Source of the DNA: Welwitschia mirabilis
Taxonomy: Eukaryota > Gnetophyta > Gnetopsida > Welwitschiales
Reading direction: 5' to 3'
Length of the DNA: 25,194 nt
Assembly (NCBI GenBank): GCA_051453625.1
Contig: JBOZIK010000001.1
Coordinates: 84,671,725-84,696,918, forward strand
The position numbers and the translations under genes were made by a program. The notes under the pieces were generated by a model. That model ran no database searches. It was not told where the DNA came from and saw only the letters and a list, made by a program, of their open reading frames with translations. Below are positions 10,690-19,299 of this stretch, piece by piece. Positions within the stretch are counted from its first letter, which is position 1, and every line of letters begins with the position of its first letter.

Positions 10690-11148
10690 AGTTACTTTGT
10701 TATGATTATATCAGAGTTCAATTGCAAGAACAATAAACAAACTCAAAAATTTAATGTTCAAATGGAAATAATGGAGAGCCTTGATTCTTGCTTGAAAATG
10801 TTTGAAGCACCTAGAGTCCTTAAATTTTTCCTATTTGAAACATATGTAATATATGTTCAAAGAAGCATCACAAAAACTTCAATCTTGTCAATTTTGTTAT
10901 TAAAAAAGTCTAAAGAATCTAAACTCTATATTGGTTTCCTCATTCCGAATTTGAAAAAATGGTTCTAGTGTTTTGCACTTCACTTAATAACGACACAAGT
11001 TGGAATAAAAGGGAAGACCATGCTATCATTGTTCACTAATAAGATAAGAAATGTAGAATTCTCAAAGCAAACAAACAGAACTTTTTCTGTGTACTAAATC
11101 AATATAATTCTCATTCTGGAATGGCATAAGCATACACACAAAGTCATG
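10690..11148. repeat. duplicated intronic segment, copy 1 (leading part)
   Basis: This aligns by eye with 13085-13654 in the same orientation. Shared landmarks are ATTATATCAGAGTT (near 10705 and 13094), an ATGGAGA...GAAG block, TTCTAGxGTTxTGCA followed by TTCACTT (near 10963 and 13457), and AAGAAATGTAGAATTC (near 11046 and 13560). Identity is patchy and indels are frequent, so the duplication is old. Copy 2 starts right beside the exon at 12994-13064, but no second copy of that exon is found left of 10690. Confidence 0.55.
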
Positions 11149-11430
11149 GCATAGGAACAAAATATTCACACTGTTTAGCCCTGTCAATGGTTCAGTAACT
11201 AGAAGCTATATGTGTCAAGTTTACTTGCCACCCCCTCCATTAGTAGAACCAATACCGATAGAATATGTATCACAATAAAACTGAGTATCTCCATGTCATT
11301 TGTCCAACTGATGCATTAATTTTTCTATAATCTGTCTGCTTGCATGGTGAGAAGAGGCATAGAACACTTTGGTTCCACATTTAACAATGAAAATGCTAGA
11401 AGTCTCGTAAGAGCTCTTCTTCCATAAGTT
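11149..11430. repeat. about 280-bp repeat, unit R1
   Basis: First of two adjacent diverged units; the next is 11431-11700 and a third is at 13655-13890. Common features in order are GGCATA, a CCCTGT block, AGAAGxTxTATGTGTCA, ACCAATACCxxTAGAATA, a TATCTCxxCATxxTTTxTCCAA block, CACTTTG followed by xCATTTAA, and a final CTCTxCxTTxCATAA. No coding sense was recognised. Tandem arrangement suggests local duplication rather than independent transposition. Confidence 0.7.
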
Positions 11431-11700
11431 GGCATAAGAATAGAATGTTGACACTTTTACCCCTGTGATAGATTCCAATAACCAGAAGTTCTATGTGTCA
11501 GGTTTAACTGACACTTCCTCAACTGGCAGACCAATACCAGTAGAATAGTATCCAAAAAAAAATAATTATCTCTACATTCTTTATCCAAACAGTGCATTAC
11601 TATTGCTATCTCCTATGGTAGAAGGGAGGATGGAGCACTTTGACTCTGCATTTAATAATCAAAATACTAAACTCTTCCAAAAACTCTACCTTGCATAACT
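11431..11700. repeat. about 270-bp repeat, unit R2
   Basis: This is the tandem neighbour of R1 with the same order of landmarks (GGCATAAG start, TATGTGTCAGG, ACCAATACCAGTAGAATA, CACTTTGACTC, GCATAACTT end). It is diverged by substitutions and short indels. Confidence 0.7.
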
Positions 11701-11973
11701 TACCATTTGGATGGATATTTGATTAGGCTTCCTGTATATTTTGCCCATAATGTTTCTTGTACCTAATGTGTTCATTTTCATTTGTGCTTTACTTCCATTT
11801 CATTTTAAGATTCAAAAACCATAAGATGAGAAAAGGATAGACATGGGCATGCTTTCATCTTTGTAATATGAACTTCAAGGACCCAAATCTCGCTTGCCAA
11901 ACTTCCCGATATACATTGCCTCTCTTTTCAGATGGCAAGCATAATACTTATTACCTTCCTGGTGAAAAACATG
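11701..11973. other. non-coding stretch
   Basis: No frame, repeat or RNA gene was recognised. Confidence 0.5.
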
Positions 11974-12168
11974 TTACACCTGCATGACTGTGTTAATCAT
12001 AGAGCTGTGCCCTTCTTTCATGATTTGAATGGATTTGGAATCCACAGACAATGATATGAGTTCTTTATGTAGTGGTTTATTAGCATCCTGAGCAATCACT
12101 CTCATGCTATTTATAGGCATTGCTTTCTGTGGTTTGATTACAGAGGCCACCAATATGTAACCTTCGTT
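11974..12168 (-). pseudogene. unrecognised minus-strand frame cut by a transposon
   Basis: A 65-codon open stretch on the minus strand ends at a stop at 11974 and includes NEGYILVASVIKPQKAMPIN and SVDSKSIQIMKEGHSSMIN. It continues on the other side of the element at 12178-12474: with the element and one copy of its target duplication removed, the frame stays open for about 15 more codons (12484 to about 12528) before a stop. The open frame across the junction suggests a coding or formerly coding segment, but no family is recognised and chance cannot be excluded. It does not resemble any part of diaminopimelate epimerase. Confidence 0.3.
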
Positions 12169-12177
12169 TTTACAAGC
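12169..12177. repeat. 9-bp target-site duplication, left copy
   Basis: TTTACAAGC, identical to 12475-12483. Nine base pairs is the duplication length typical of Mutator-like elements. Confidence 0.85.
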
Positions 12178-12474
12178 TTTGTTGCAAGACTCAGACTCAC
12201 CACCCGACTCGGCTAGGGGAAAAACTTGTGACTCGGCAAAGACTCGAGCCGACTCGGCATAGACTCGGAAGTCAAAAAGAGTCACTAGATAGTTTTATGT
12301 ACAGATGTGCCAAAACCCACCAAAACTTGCCAAATCTCGCCAAGACTCATTGAGACTCACAAGTTTTGGGAGCTGACTCGGACTCGGCGAGTTTTTGCCC
12401 ACCTGACTCGCAAGTTCTAAAAAACTCGGGACTCAAAGAGTACTCGCTAAGACCTGAAGAGTCTTGCAACAATG
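12178..12474. mobile_element. non-autonomous Mutator-like miniature element, 297 bp
   Basis: The element is bounded by short terminal inverted repeats: TTGTTGCAAGACTC at 12179-12192 and its exact reverse complement at 12459-12472. A perfect 9-bp direct repeat (TTTACAAGC) flanks it. Size, inverted ends and the 9-bp duplication together fit a MULE-type MITE. The interior is GC-richer than its surroundings and unusually dense in ACTCG (ten occurrences on the + strand, several as GACTCGGC). No transposase is encoded; a minus-strand frame reads through half of it but is repeat-derived. It would be mobilised only by an enzyme supplied elsewhere. The TIRs are short for MULEs, so hAT (8-bp duplication) is the main alternative, but the ninth base also matches. 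Confidence 0.82.
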
Positions 12475-12483
12475 TTTACAAGC
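12475..12483. repeat. 9-bp target-site duplication, right copy
   Basis: TTTACAAGC, identical to 12169-12177. Confidence 0.85.
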
Positions 12484-12540
12484 ACAACTCCTCCTCAGGT
12501 ATTTTCCAGGTCCTTTGTGTCTCTATGCTTTTATTCTTCC

Positions 12541-12993
12541 ACTTTGTCCTTGAAGTATGAGTTTAACCTTGAAATTCACAAACATAACTGAGCCTCATAG
12601 ATTTAGGCAAGTATTAGCCAAGTTTGAGACAACAGTATTTTTCTATGCCACACTCATGCCATGTTTTACAAGGTTTGGGGTATTAGGTCTAAGTTTGACA
12701 AGAAGAATAGAGCGCTGAGACTGAGTTTACAACAATGTTTATTGCCATCCAAACTCTCCAAAGCTTTGTCTACAATGAACATCATAAAATAGTTCTTTAA
12801 AGTAACAGCACAAACAAATCTAAAATTCTATAAGAAGACCATGCTCCAAGGTCCAAAGAAAAGCACCAATGGTTTCCAAGCATTGGATTTTAAACTTCCA
12901 TAAAGTCTAAACAATTCTAAGTATAACATAGATGATATCCTCATAGTTGTAAGTACATGAATTTTCTTAATAATTTAAAACATAAGCAAGTAC
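12541..12993. other. probable intron of the epimerase gene (5' part on minus strand)
   Basis: Non-coding, AT-rich. It begins on the minus strand with the donor GTACTTGC at 12993-12986. No branch or acceptor with a following epimerase exon could be found leftward in the window. Confidence 0.5.
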
Positions 12994-13064
12994 CTGTGAG
13001 GCCTGGTTGAATTGTCGAGCTCTGCCACGAAACATGCCATACAACGAATACCATTTCCACACAT
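12994..13064 (-). CDS. dapF: diaminopimelate epimerase, single internal exon
   Basis: This 71-bp exon on the minus strand encodes MCGNGIRCMACFVAELDN plus a few residues ending STRPH and a split codon. Diaminopimelate epimerase interconverts LL- and meso-diaminopimelate in the last steps of plastid lysine synthesis. Its first catalytic cysteine sits in the invariant CGNG motif, here the TGT at 13059-13061. Plant homologues continue with RCFARF-AELEN, which this exon follows closely. Splice signals are convincing: an acceptor preceded by a T-rich tract (13080-13092) and ending GATCAG, and a donor CAG/GTACTTG. One residue stands out: the usual Arg of the ARF segment is Cys (TGT, 13032-13034), a change one C-to-T step from CGT. 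No neighbouring epimerase exon (GIGADG block, TGAG block, second catalytic CGTG block) was found in the window, so the rest lies outside, in gaps, or is lost. Confidence 0.8.
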
Positions 13065-13092
13065 CTGATCAAAATACCACAAAAAAAAAAAC
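13065..13092 (-). other. splice acceptor and polypyrimidine tract of the dapF exon
   Basis: Read on the minus strand, a run of twelve T leads through GTGGTATTTTGATCAG to the exon. This is a normal plant acceptor context and decides the exon start. Confidence 0.7.
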
Positions 13093-13654
13093 ATTATATC
13101 AGAGTTGTGTTATAGCCAACTAGCATGTTTGTAATTTCACTAAGGTTATAGAAGCAACATGTCATGCTATTGAGGTTATTTCACTATTTGAAACCAAGAA
13201 AAGAATTAGTAATGGTTAAATCAAGGGTAAATCCTTCAAATAAAAAAGCATGGAGAATCTTGGCTATTACTAAAATATATCTGAAGAACCTGGATTCTTT
13301 ACTGTTTTTCATTCTTCTATAAATATATGGTTTTCAAATAGAAAAGCACCAGAGATTGTTAATCTTGTTTAAATTCTTGTTCACAAATGTCCGACATACC
13401 TTTATTTTTTTAACTTAATATTCTTTTTACTTATAAAAACATTAAAAAATCCATTCTAGGGTTGTGCAGTTCACTTATAGAAACATACATTGAAATAAAA
13501 TAAAACACCAATGATATCATTCCTGGTAGGGAGAAATTATCGTTCCTTGCACATGTAAAAAGAAATGTAGAATTCACAAAGCAACCAAACACGACATTTC
13601 TGTGTATTCAATATAGAAACTTCTCATTTTGGAAGAAGGCAAAAACAAAGTCAC
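13085..13654. repeat. duplicated intronic segment, copy 2 (leading part)
   Basis: This is the counterpart of 10690-11148 (landmarks given there). It starts within about 20 bases of the dapF exon, so it lies in the intron upstream of that exon in transcript order. Confidence 0.55.
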
Positions 13655-13890
13655 ATCTATGAATAGAATATTCATGATGCTTGTTCTCATGATCAGTTCC
13701 AAGCTGTGAGTTGTATGGATCAGGTTCAACTGACACTTACATCCATTAGAAGAGATCAGACAAACATATATATTCTGACAAAATGAATCATCTCCTTATC
13801 ACTTGTTCAAGAGATTCATTAAATTCTCTACAATCTGCCTGCTTGCAGGGTGGTAACAATCACAAGTCACTTCTACTCCATATTTAATCC
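13655..13890. repeat. about 240-bp repeat, unit R3
   Basis: Third diverged unit of the family at 11149-11700. It keeps the order ATGGATCAGGTTCAACTGACACTT, TCATCTCC-TTATCACTTGTTCAAG, ACAATCTGCCTGCTTGCA and CATATTTAATCCAAC, and it is preceded by the same leading sequence as R1. The pair leading part plus R1, and leading part plus R3, therefore define the larger duplication. Confidence 0.65.
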
Positions 13891-14881
13891 AACAACTAAG
13901 GGCCGTGAATAGTAGAACTTGGTGCCTAACACTAAAGGCTGTAATTGCAATTAAGAAATGTGTTGTGTCTATGAAGTTTCAACATACTTGAACTTTATTT
14001 TAACGATAAATTTAAAATAAAAGTGGCTAGATGTTATAAAATTACTTTACTGGTAAGTTGATTAATTAAAAAAATTACCTTTAAACTTTTTTTTATTTTT
14101 AGGCCCTCCTTCAATTGTCGATTTAAGGGCTGCCTGATATCTAAATTAGCAATGGGAAAAAATGCAACCAGAACATAAGGAATGATTGCGAACAAAACCC
14201 TAAGGGTCTTGTATGTGTCAAGCCAAATCAGATTATATTGTCATGACAACACCCCTATGGCACAAGTTTTCCTTTTCTCATCTCTTGAAATGTAGAGCCC
14301 TCGATCTTTGTAATGTCAATCCCACTGTTAAGGCCTTCAGGGAAACTTAGCCCTAACCGTGTGTCAAATATAATTATGTTTCAATTTTGGCAGTGTTGTA
14401 AGGCTTACTACATATATACCTAAACTCCCACACAAATTGATGGTGATGGGAGTTAGCTCAAGACCCCTGCTCACACGCAAGAAACTAGGAGGACTTCATC
14501 AATGCACCGAGTGATGCTTCATTCTATATTTCTTTATAGTGGGTTCAATTTGGCAAACATAAGAGGAAGGACTGATACTGTCAAAACATATGACAAGTTT
14601 CATGTGGAACAGTTGAGAGTAAGGAATTGTGAGGGTCAACGGCATCCAACATGGCAGCCGAAGGATGCGGGTGGACTAAGCGAGCAAGGAGGGAGCTAGT
14701 ACCCAAAAAATAGGAATGGTATCACTATGACATTGCCAAGAGAACAGGTTAATGAAGAACCAAAAGAAAAGCAAGGATTACATTGCTTACTAAAAGTGGA
14801 AGATTCTAAGCACCAAAAGAATGACATGAAGGGAGCCAAGGGATAACCAGTGATTAAATAGGTCACATGTGATTACCGATT
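13891..14881. other. non-coding stretch
   Basis: No gene, terminal repeat or RNA gene was recognised. The frame at 14502-14699 on the + strand has no family resemblance. Confidence 0.5.
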
Positions 14882-14995
14882 GGGCAATTAATTGCCCCAC
14901 ACGCCCCGACTCTTTTTGAGTCAGCACAACCTTTTTTGAAGACTCGTGGCGACTAGTCACCGCCTGAGAAAGAGGCGACTTGTCACCAACAGATT
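14882..14995. repeat. CG-rich patch opening with a 16-bp palindrome
   Basis: GGGCAATTAATTGCCC (14882-14897) is a perfect palindrome. It is followed by about 100 bases much richer in CG and in GACTC/GAGTC words than the surroundings, including CGACTCTTTTTGAGTCAG and GGCGACTAGTCACCGCC. The vocabulary resembles the Mutator-like element at 12178-12474, but no matching terminal repeats or target duplication were found, so it is at most a relic of a related element. Confidence 0.45.
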
Positions 14996-16122
14996 GAAAA
15001 AAAATAAAAAAGAGGCATGCAGCTACAACATAGTGAGCAAATACAATGCAGACATGCAGCAGAGTGAAGAAAAGAAGGAGCACACAGGGCAGCCAGTGAA
15101 GGAGACTGTGCCATTTTGAGACTCACATTGCATGTTCCTTCCAATGCTTTGTATTGTTCGATAAATTGGTCACAACCAAAGGTCTTACTATCCGCTGTTG
15201 TTATCTTATTCCATTTTTCATGAGCATTTTTTTCAAGCCTCACACATCTATGTCACCCATCTATGCAATCCACGTAAAGTTGTGTGCATTCTTGGATGAC
15301 TGGATCTCACACATCTATGTCACCCAACAGTCAACAAATTTTCAAGGCTTGAAAAACAAGGATCCTATAAATATTCTTTGATGCATTGCAACTAGGACCA
15401 AAAACAAAAACAACGAAATTAAATTTAGACCGGTGATCCTGTAGAACAGTACTGAAACTCAATTCATAAAAGCACGTCAGTGCGAAGTGCGAACGAAAAA
15501 TTATGACTCGTAATGTGCTATTATTTGTGTCTTGTCTTGAGTACTGATAAAATAGGCTTCATATTAACCCACTATCAAAAATTGAAGAGGCACAATGGAT
15601 TGACAATAAAGTATGAAAGAAATATAGGACTGTGTATTTGACAAACTGTTAAATACGTGAAGCATACTTCTAAAATATCAGACCATAAAACAGCCTTTGG
15701 TTTAGTCATTTTTATGTGCAACATTCTCTGAGTAAGATCTGAAATCAGCTTCTTTACAATTACTACTATGGAAAACTAAAAGTTACCTTTTATGAATTAT
15801 AGGTGAGCTATAAATATGTTACAAAGGTACAAATTTACAGTCAGGCGGTAAAAAACTAAACATGGTTTTTATGCTGTTTTTGGAGATGCAATAAATGATA
15901 TCCTTTGCAGGTAACAATAAATGGTTACCATGTGTTAGGCTTTGATCCTTTTTAGAAAACTCCATCAGAACAATGAGAATACACTAACAAACTTAGCAAA
16001 AATTGGCTCATACATAAGCCAGAACCTCAACAAAATTTAGATCACACATTTCAATGATGATTACATAGTTCTAGAGAATGGGCTTATGTACTTTAAGTTG
16101 GGTCTACTTCCATTATTGAAAA
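14996..16122. other. non-coding stretch left of the hAT pseudogene
   Basis: It holds a 21-bp perfect direct repeat (15239-15259 and 15306-15326). A minus-strand frame (14983-15243) reads NAHEKWNKITTADSKTFGCD but matches no family I recognise. From 15380 to 16122 nothing is recognised. The 5' terminal inverted repeat of the hAT element should lie here but could not be identified. Confidence 0.45.
15239..15326. repeat. 21-bp perfect direct repeat, two copies 67 bp apart
   Basis: CTCACACATCTATGTCACCC plus A occurs at 15239-15259 and again at 15306-15326. The length and exactness in otherwise non-repetitive sequence point to a recent local duplication or excision footprint. Confidence 0.75.
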
Positions 16123-17036
16123 TACCATGGAGGTGTAAACAGAATGAAATGTCACATTGCTCAACTACCTTGTTATGATATTGTGCCTTGCCCTAACTTA
16201 CCCAGCACTTCTGTGGTGGAAGAAATGCGTACATATTTAAACCATACAGAGGAGCAAAAGAAAACTAAGGCAAAACTCGTAGATCTTCTAACAGAAAGGC
16301 AAATGGAGAGAGCTAGGTCTGGTTCTGCAGCTCAGCATAGAGCCTCTATGTCAAAAGTTAGAAAGACAACAATTGATGGTTGGGAGTATATGACTACAGT
16401 TCAGGGGCACATGCTTCTTCTTCCCCTCCTGATGTGGATAGTGCTACTAAGAGTGGTAGACATCCTCCACTTTCTAGCCCCACACTCAGCTCATCTTCTC
16501 AACAATTAGTCTTATTATCAATCCTTTTGAGGCAAGCTTATTCATCTAATGCCTCCACATCATGCTCCTGGTACTCGACTGACAATTGAGATGAGCATGC
16601 ATGCTAAGGAGGATGTTGTCAAGAGAACATGCAAGATACTTGCACAATTTTGGTATTCACAGGGCTTGCAATTACATGCATTTGCAAATCCCACGTTTCA
16701 TAGGGTTTGTGATGCTATTGGTAAGTGTAGGCTAGGTAATTTCAAAGATTCCACCCACACAGAGATGCGGACATTCATGTTAGCTGATGTCAAACATGAT
16801 ATTGGGGACATGATGACCTCACATAAGGAGATTTGGGATAGATCTAGATAGAGCATTCTCGCAGATGGTTGGAATGATAGACAAGATAGAATTATCGTCA
16901 ATTTTTTGGTGGCATCAGCTTCAGGAACAATGTTTTTGAAATCTATCAATGCATCAAACAACATGAGAAATACAGAGCTCTGTTTTACGAATTTAAAAAA
17001 GTGATTAAAGAAGTAAGACCTAGCAAGATTGTCCAG

Positions 17037-17148
17037 GTAAATAGTAAAATTATTTATTGACGTTATTTAATTCAATTAAAACTTGTACTCTCCTTCTAAC
17101 ACTTACTTGTAGTCTTGCACTTAGCCTTATTTATTTAGTAATGTGTAG
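17037..17148 (+). other. intron in the hAT pseudogene
   Basis: The segment between the SKIVQ end of one exon and the ITDN exon starts GTAAAT and ends TGTAG. Removing it joins two conserved transposase blocks, which supports it as a genuine intron. Confidence 0.7.
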
Positions 17149-17290
17149 ATTATTACAGATAATGTATCTGCCTATAAGACAATAGGTAGATTATTGATGC
17201 ATCATTATCCACATTTACTGGAGTCCTTGCGCAACACACTGCATTGAGCTTCTTCTTGAAGACCTTAGAAAATTGCCTCAGACTAAGAAG

Positions 17291-17484
17291 GTAATTAACT
17301 AATTATTTCTGATATTGAGATGCAATGTTATTCTTACATTAGATATTTTCTCATGTAACTGGTAATGAAAATATGAAATTTGACTTGAGGATTGACAGAT
17401 TGCCAGTTATTATTGTTTAGGTAGATCAACTAGCAAAATTTGTGTACACCCACTTCCATTTTAAAAATTCATCATTTTTTTCAG
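17291..17484 (+). other. second intron in the hAT pseudogene
   Basis: It starts GTAATT after the QTKK segment and ends TTTTTTTCAG before the STGKELLRP segment. The T-rich acceptor is well preserved. Some transposase sequence expected between these blocks is missing or unrecognisable. Confidence 0.6.
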
Positions 17485-17712
17485 TAGTACTGGCAAGGAA
17501 CTTCTTAGGCCTAGCCACACAAGGTTTGCAACAAATTTCATATTGTTAGATAGCATGCAAGAGGTGAAGCAAGCGCTAATGGAGATGTTTTGTAATCCAT
17601 TATGGAGTAGTGATGAAAGATCTGCTTCACTTCATCGTACTCCTAAAGCTACTCATATGACAGACATTGTTTTCGATTGTGCTGATCAACTAGGCAAATT
17701 TTTTGGTTTGAG

Positions 17713-17831
17713 ATGAAAAATGTTTTACAAGTAAGGAACATTGTTTTTGTATTCACAAATACATCATCTTAATTTTTTGATTTGCATTTTAAAATTTCAT
17801 GTTCATGTATCTATATCTTTACAACTTGTAG
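17713..17831 (+). other. third intron-like segment in the hAT pseudogene
   Basis: The segment lies between the GKFFGLR block and the VTQPLALVLWKVDGE block. It ends in ACAACTTGTAG immediately before the next conserved codons. The donor is not certain. Confidence 0.5.
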
Positions 17832-18025
17832 GTCACACAACCATTAGCACTTGTTCTTTGGAAGGTAGATGGGGAGAGACCTTCTCTGGCATATGTGTAT
17901 GAAGCAATGTCAAAGGCAAAAGAAGGCATTCCTTCCAATTGTATAGAGAGTGGTCTTCTAGACAAATTTGCGAACATTTCTACAAGAATATGTGAGAGTT
18001 TAAAAGCACATAAGCCATATAGCTG

Positions 18026-18111
18026 ATATTTGATATTTCCATATTTCCATTTCCTAATTATTTTCATTTATCTCACTTCTAATTTGATTATATTTTTGAT
18101 ATTGGTAATAG
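18026..18111 (+). other. fourth intron-like segment in the hAT pseudogene
   Basis: A T-rich stretch ends GGTAATAG before the conserved WDNQMHNDLHA block at 18112-18141, equivalent to the usual RW--QLH-PLHAA block. The upstream border is approximate. Confidence 0.5.
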
Positions 18112-18141
18112 ATGGGACAATCAAATGCATAATGATTTGCA

Positions 18142-19162
18142 TGCTACCACAAAGAAAGAAACAACACACAAAGTTTTATGTGGTTTGGGCCCTTTGTACC
18201 CTATGTCCACAAGAACCAATGCAGAGCTCTATTGATAATTAGAAGTAAAATTTTAAGACTACAATAAACNNNNNNNNNNNNNNNNNNNNNNNNNNNNNNN
18301 NNNNNNNNNNNNNNNNNNNNNNNNNNNNNNNNNNNNNNNNNNNNNNNNNNNNNNNNNNNNNNNNNNNNNNNNNNNNNNNNNNNNNNNNNNNNNNNNNNNN
18401 NNNNNNNNNNNNNNNNNNNNNNNNNNNNNNNNNNNNNNNNNNNNNNNNNNNNNNNNNNNNNNNNNNNNNNNNNNNNNNNNNNNNNNNNNNNNNNNNNNNN
18501 NNNNNNNNNNNNNNNNNNNNNNNNNNNNNNNNNNNNNNNNNNNNNNNNNNNNNNNNNNNNNNNNNNNNNNNNNNNNNNNNNNNNNNNNNNNNNNNNNNNN
18601 NNNNNNNNNNNNNNNNNNNNNNNNNNNNNNNNNNNNNNNNNNNNNNNNNNNNNNNNNNNNNNNNNNNNNNNNNNNNNNNNNNNNNNNNNNNNNNNNNNNN
18701 NNNNNNNNNNNNNNNNNNNNNNNNNNNNNNNNNNNNNNNNNNNNNNNNNNNNNNNNNNNNNNNNNNNNNNNNNNNNNNNNNNNNNNNNNNNNNNNNNNNN
18801 NNNNNNNNNNNNNNNNNNNNNNNNNNNNNNNNNNNNNNNNNNNNNNNNNNNNNNNNNNNNNNNNNNNNNNNNNNNNNNNNNNNNNNNNNNNNNNNNNNNN
18901 NNNNNNNNNNNNNNNNNNNNNNNNNNNNNNNNNNNNNNNNNNNNNNNNNNNNNNNNNNNNNNNNNNNNNNNNNNNNNNNNNNNNNNNNNNNNNNNNNNNN
19001 NNNNNNNNNNNNNNNNNNNNNNNNNNNNNNNNNNNNNNNNNNNNNNNNNNNNNNNNNNNNNNNNNNNNNNNNNNNNNNNNNNNNNNNNNNNNNNNNNNNN
19101 NNNNNNNNNNNNNNNNNNNNCATTACAATATAAAGTAACTAATTTGGCTTCACATATCAACA
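18142..19162 (-). mobile_element. 3' LTR of Copia A, mostly inside an assembly gap
   Basis: The right edge is clear: read on the minus strand, TGTTGATATGTGAAGCC starts directly after the polypurine tract at 19163-19174. The left edge is placed at the TG at 18142, where hAT similarity stops. Between 18150 and 18240 the sequence shares words with the Copia B LTR, such as ACAACACACA, TTTATGTGG and GCAGAGCTCT against GTAGAGCTCT. Bases 18270-19120 are unknown, so length and internal structure are uncertain. Confidence 0.7.
18270..19120. other. assembly gap (851 N)
   Basis: Unknown sequence inside the Copia A 3' LTR. Long frames drawn across it are artefacts of N translation. Confidence 0.99.
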
Positions 19163-19174
19163 CTCTCCCACTTG
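19163..19174 (-). other. polypurine tract of Copia A
   Basis: Read on the minus strand, CAAGTGGGAGAG directly precedes the TG of the LTR. This is the primer site for plus-strand DNA synthesis and fixes the LTR edge. Confidence 0.75.
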
Positions 19175-19299
19175 AAGACAAATTTCCCATGCCTTCAAAA
19201 TCAACTGCTTATGCAATTGAAGAGATGTAATGCTTTCCAAAGCCTCTGAATCAATAATCCAGAAGTCCAACACCTTCCATGTAGGCGTCATGCTTACAA

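Larger units (their letters stand above)
16123..18141 (+). pseudogene. hAT transposase (BED finger plus DUF659-type core), broken
   Basis: The order of parts is that of a plant hAT transposase. A BED-type end, YHGGVNRMKCHIAQLPCYDI (from 16123), leads to PCPN, then a charged helical linker. A shifted frame is Ser/Pro-rich (about 16390-16500). The DUF659-type core follows: FWYSQGLQLHAFANPTFHRV (about 16648-16708), then ADGWNDRQDRIIVNFL and GTMFLKSINAS (16861-16960), with ITDN at about 17152 and PCATHCIEL at about 17223. After that come LLRPSHTRFATNF (about 17500-17538) and SLAYVYEAMSKAKEGIP (about 17884-17935). Damage includes a stop at 16849-16851 just before the ADGW block and frameshifts near 16390, 16980 and 17220. 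The C-terminal dimerisation domain (ERNWS block) is absent because a Copia LTR begins at about 18142. Enzymes of this family excise and insert DNA by a cut-and-paste reaction; this copy is inactive. Confidence 0.88.

Noticed and set aside
11149-11700. Tandem units considered as a CRISPR-like array or satellite
   Set aside because: There are only two adjacent units of about 280 bp, strongly diverged, with no short identical repeats and unique spacers.
12189-12285. Minus-strand protein frame inside the ACTCG-rich element
   Set aside because: Its composition comes from the repeated GACTCGGC words of the miniature element. It has no domain and starts inside the transposon.
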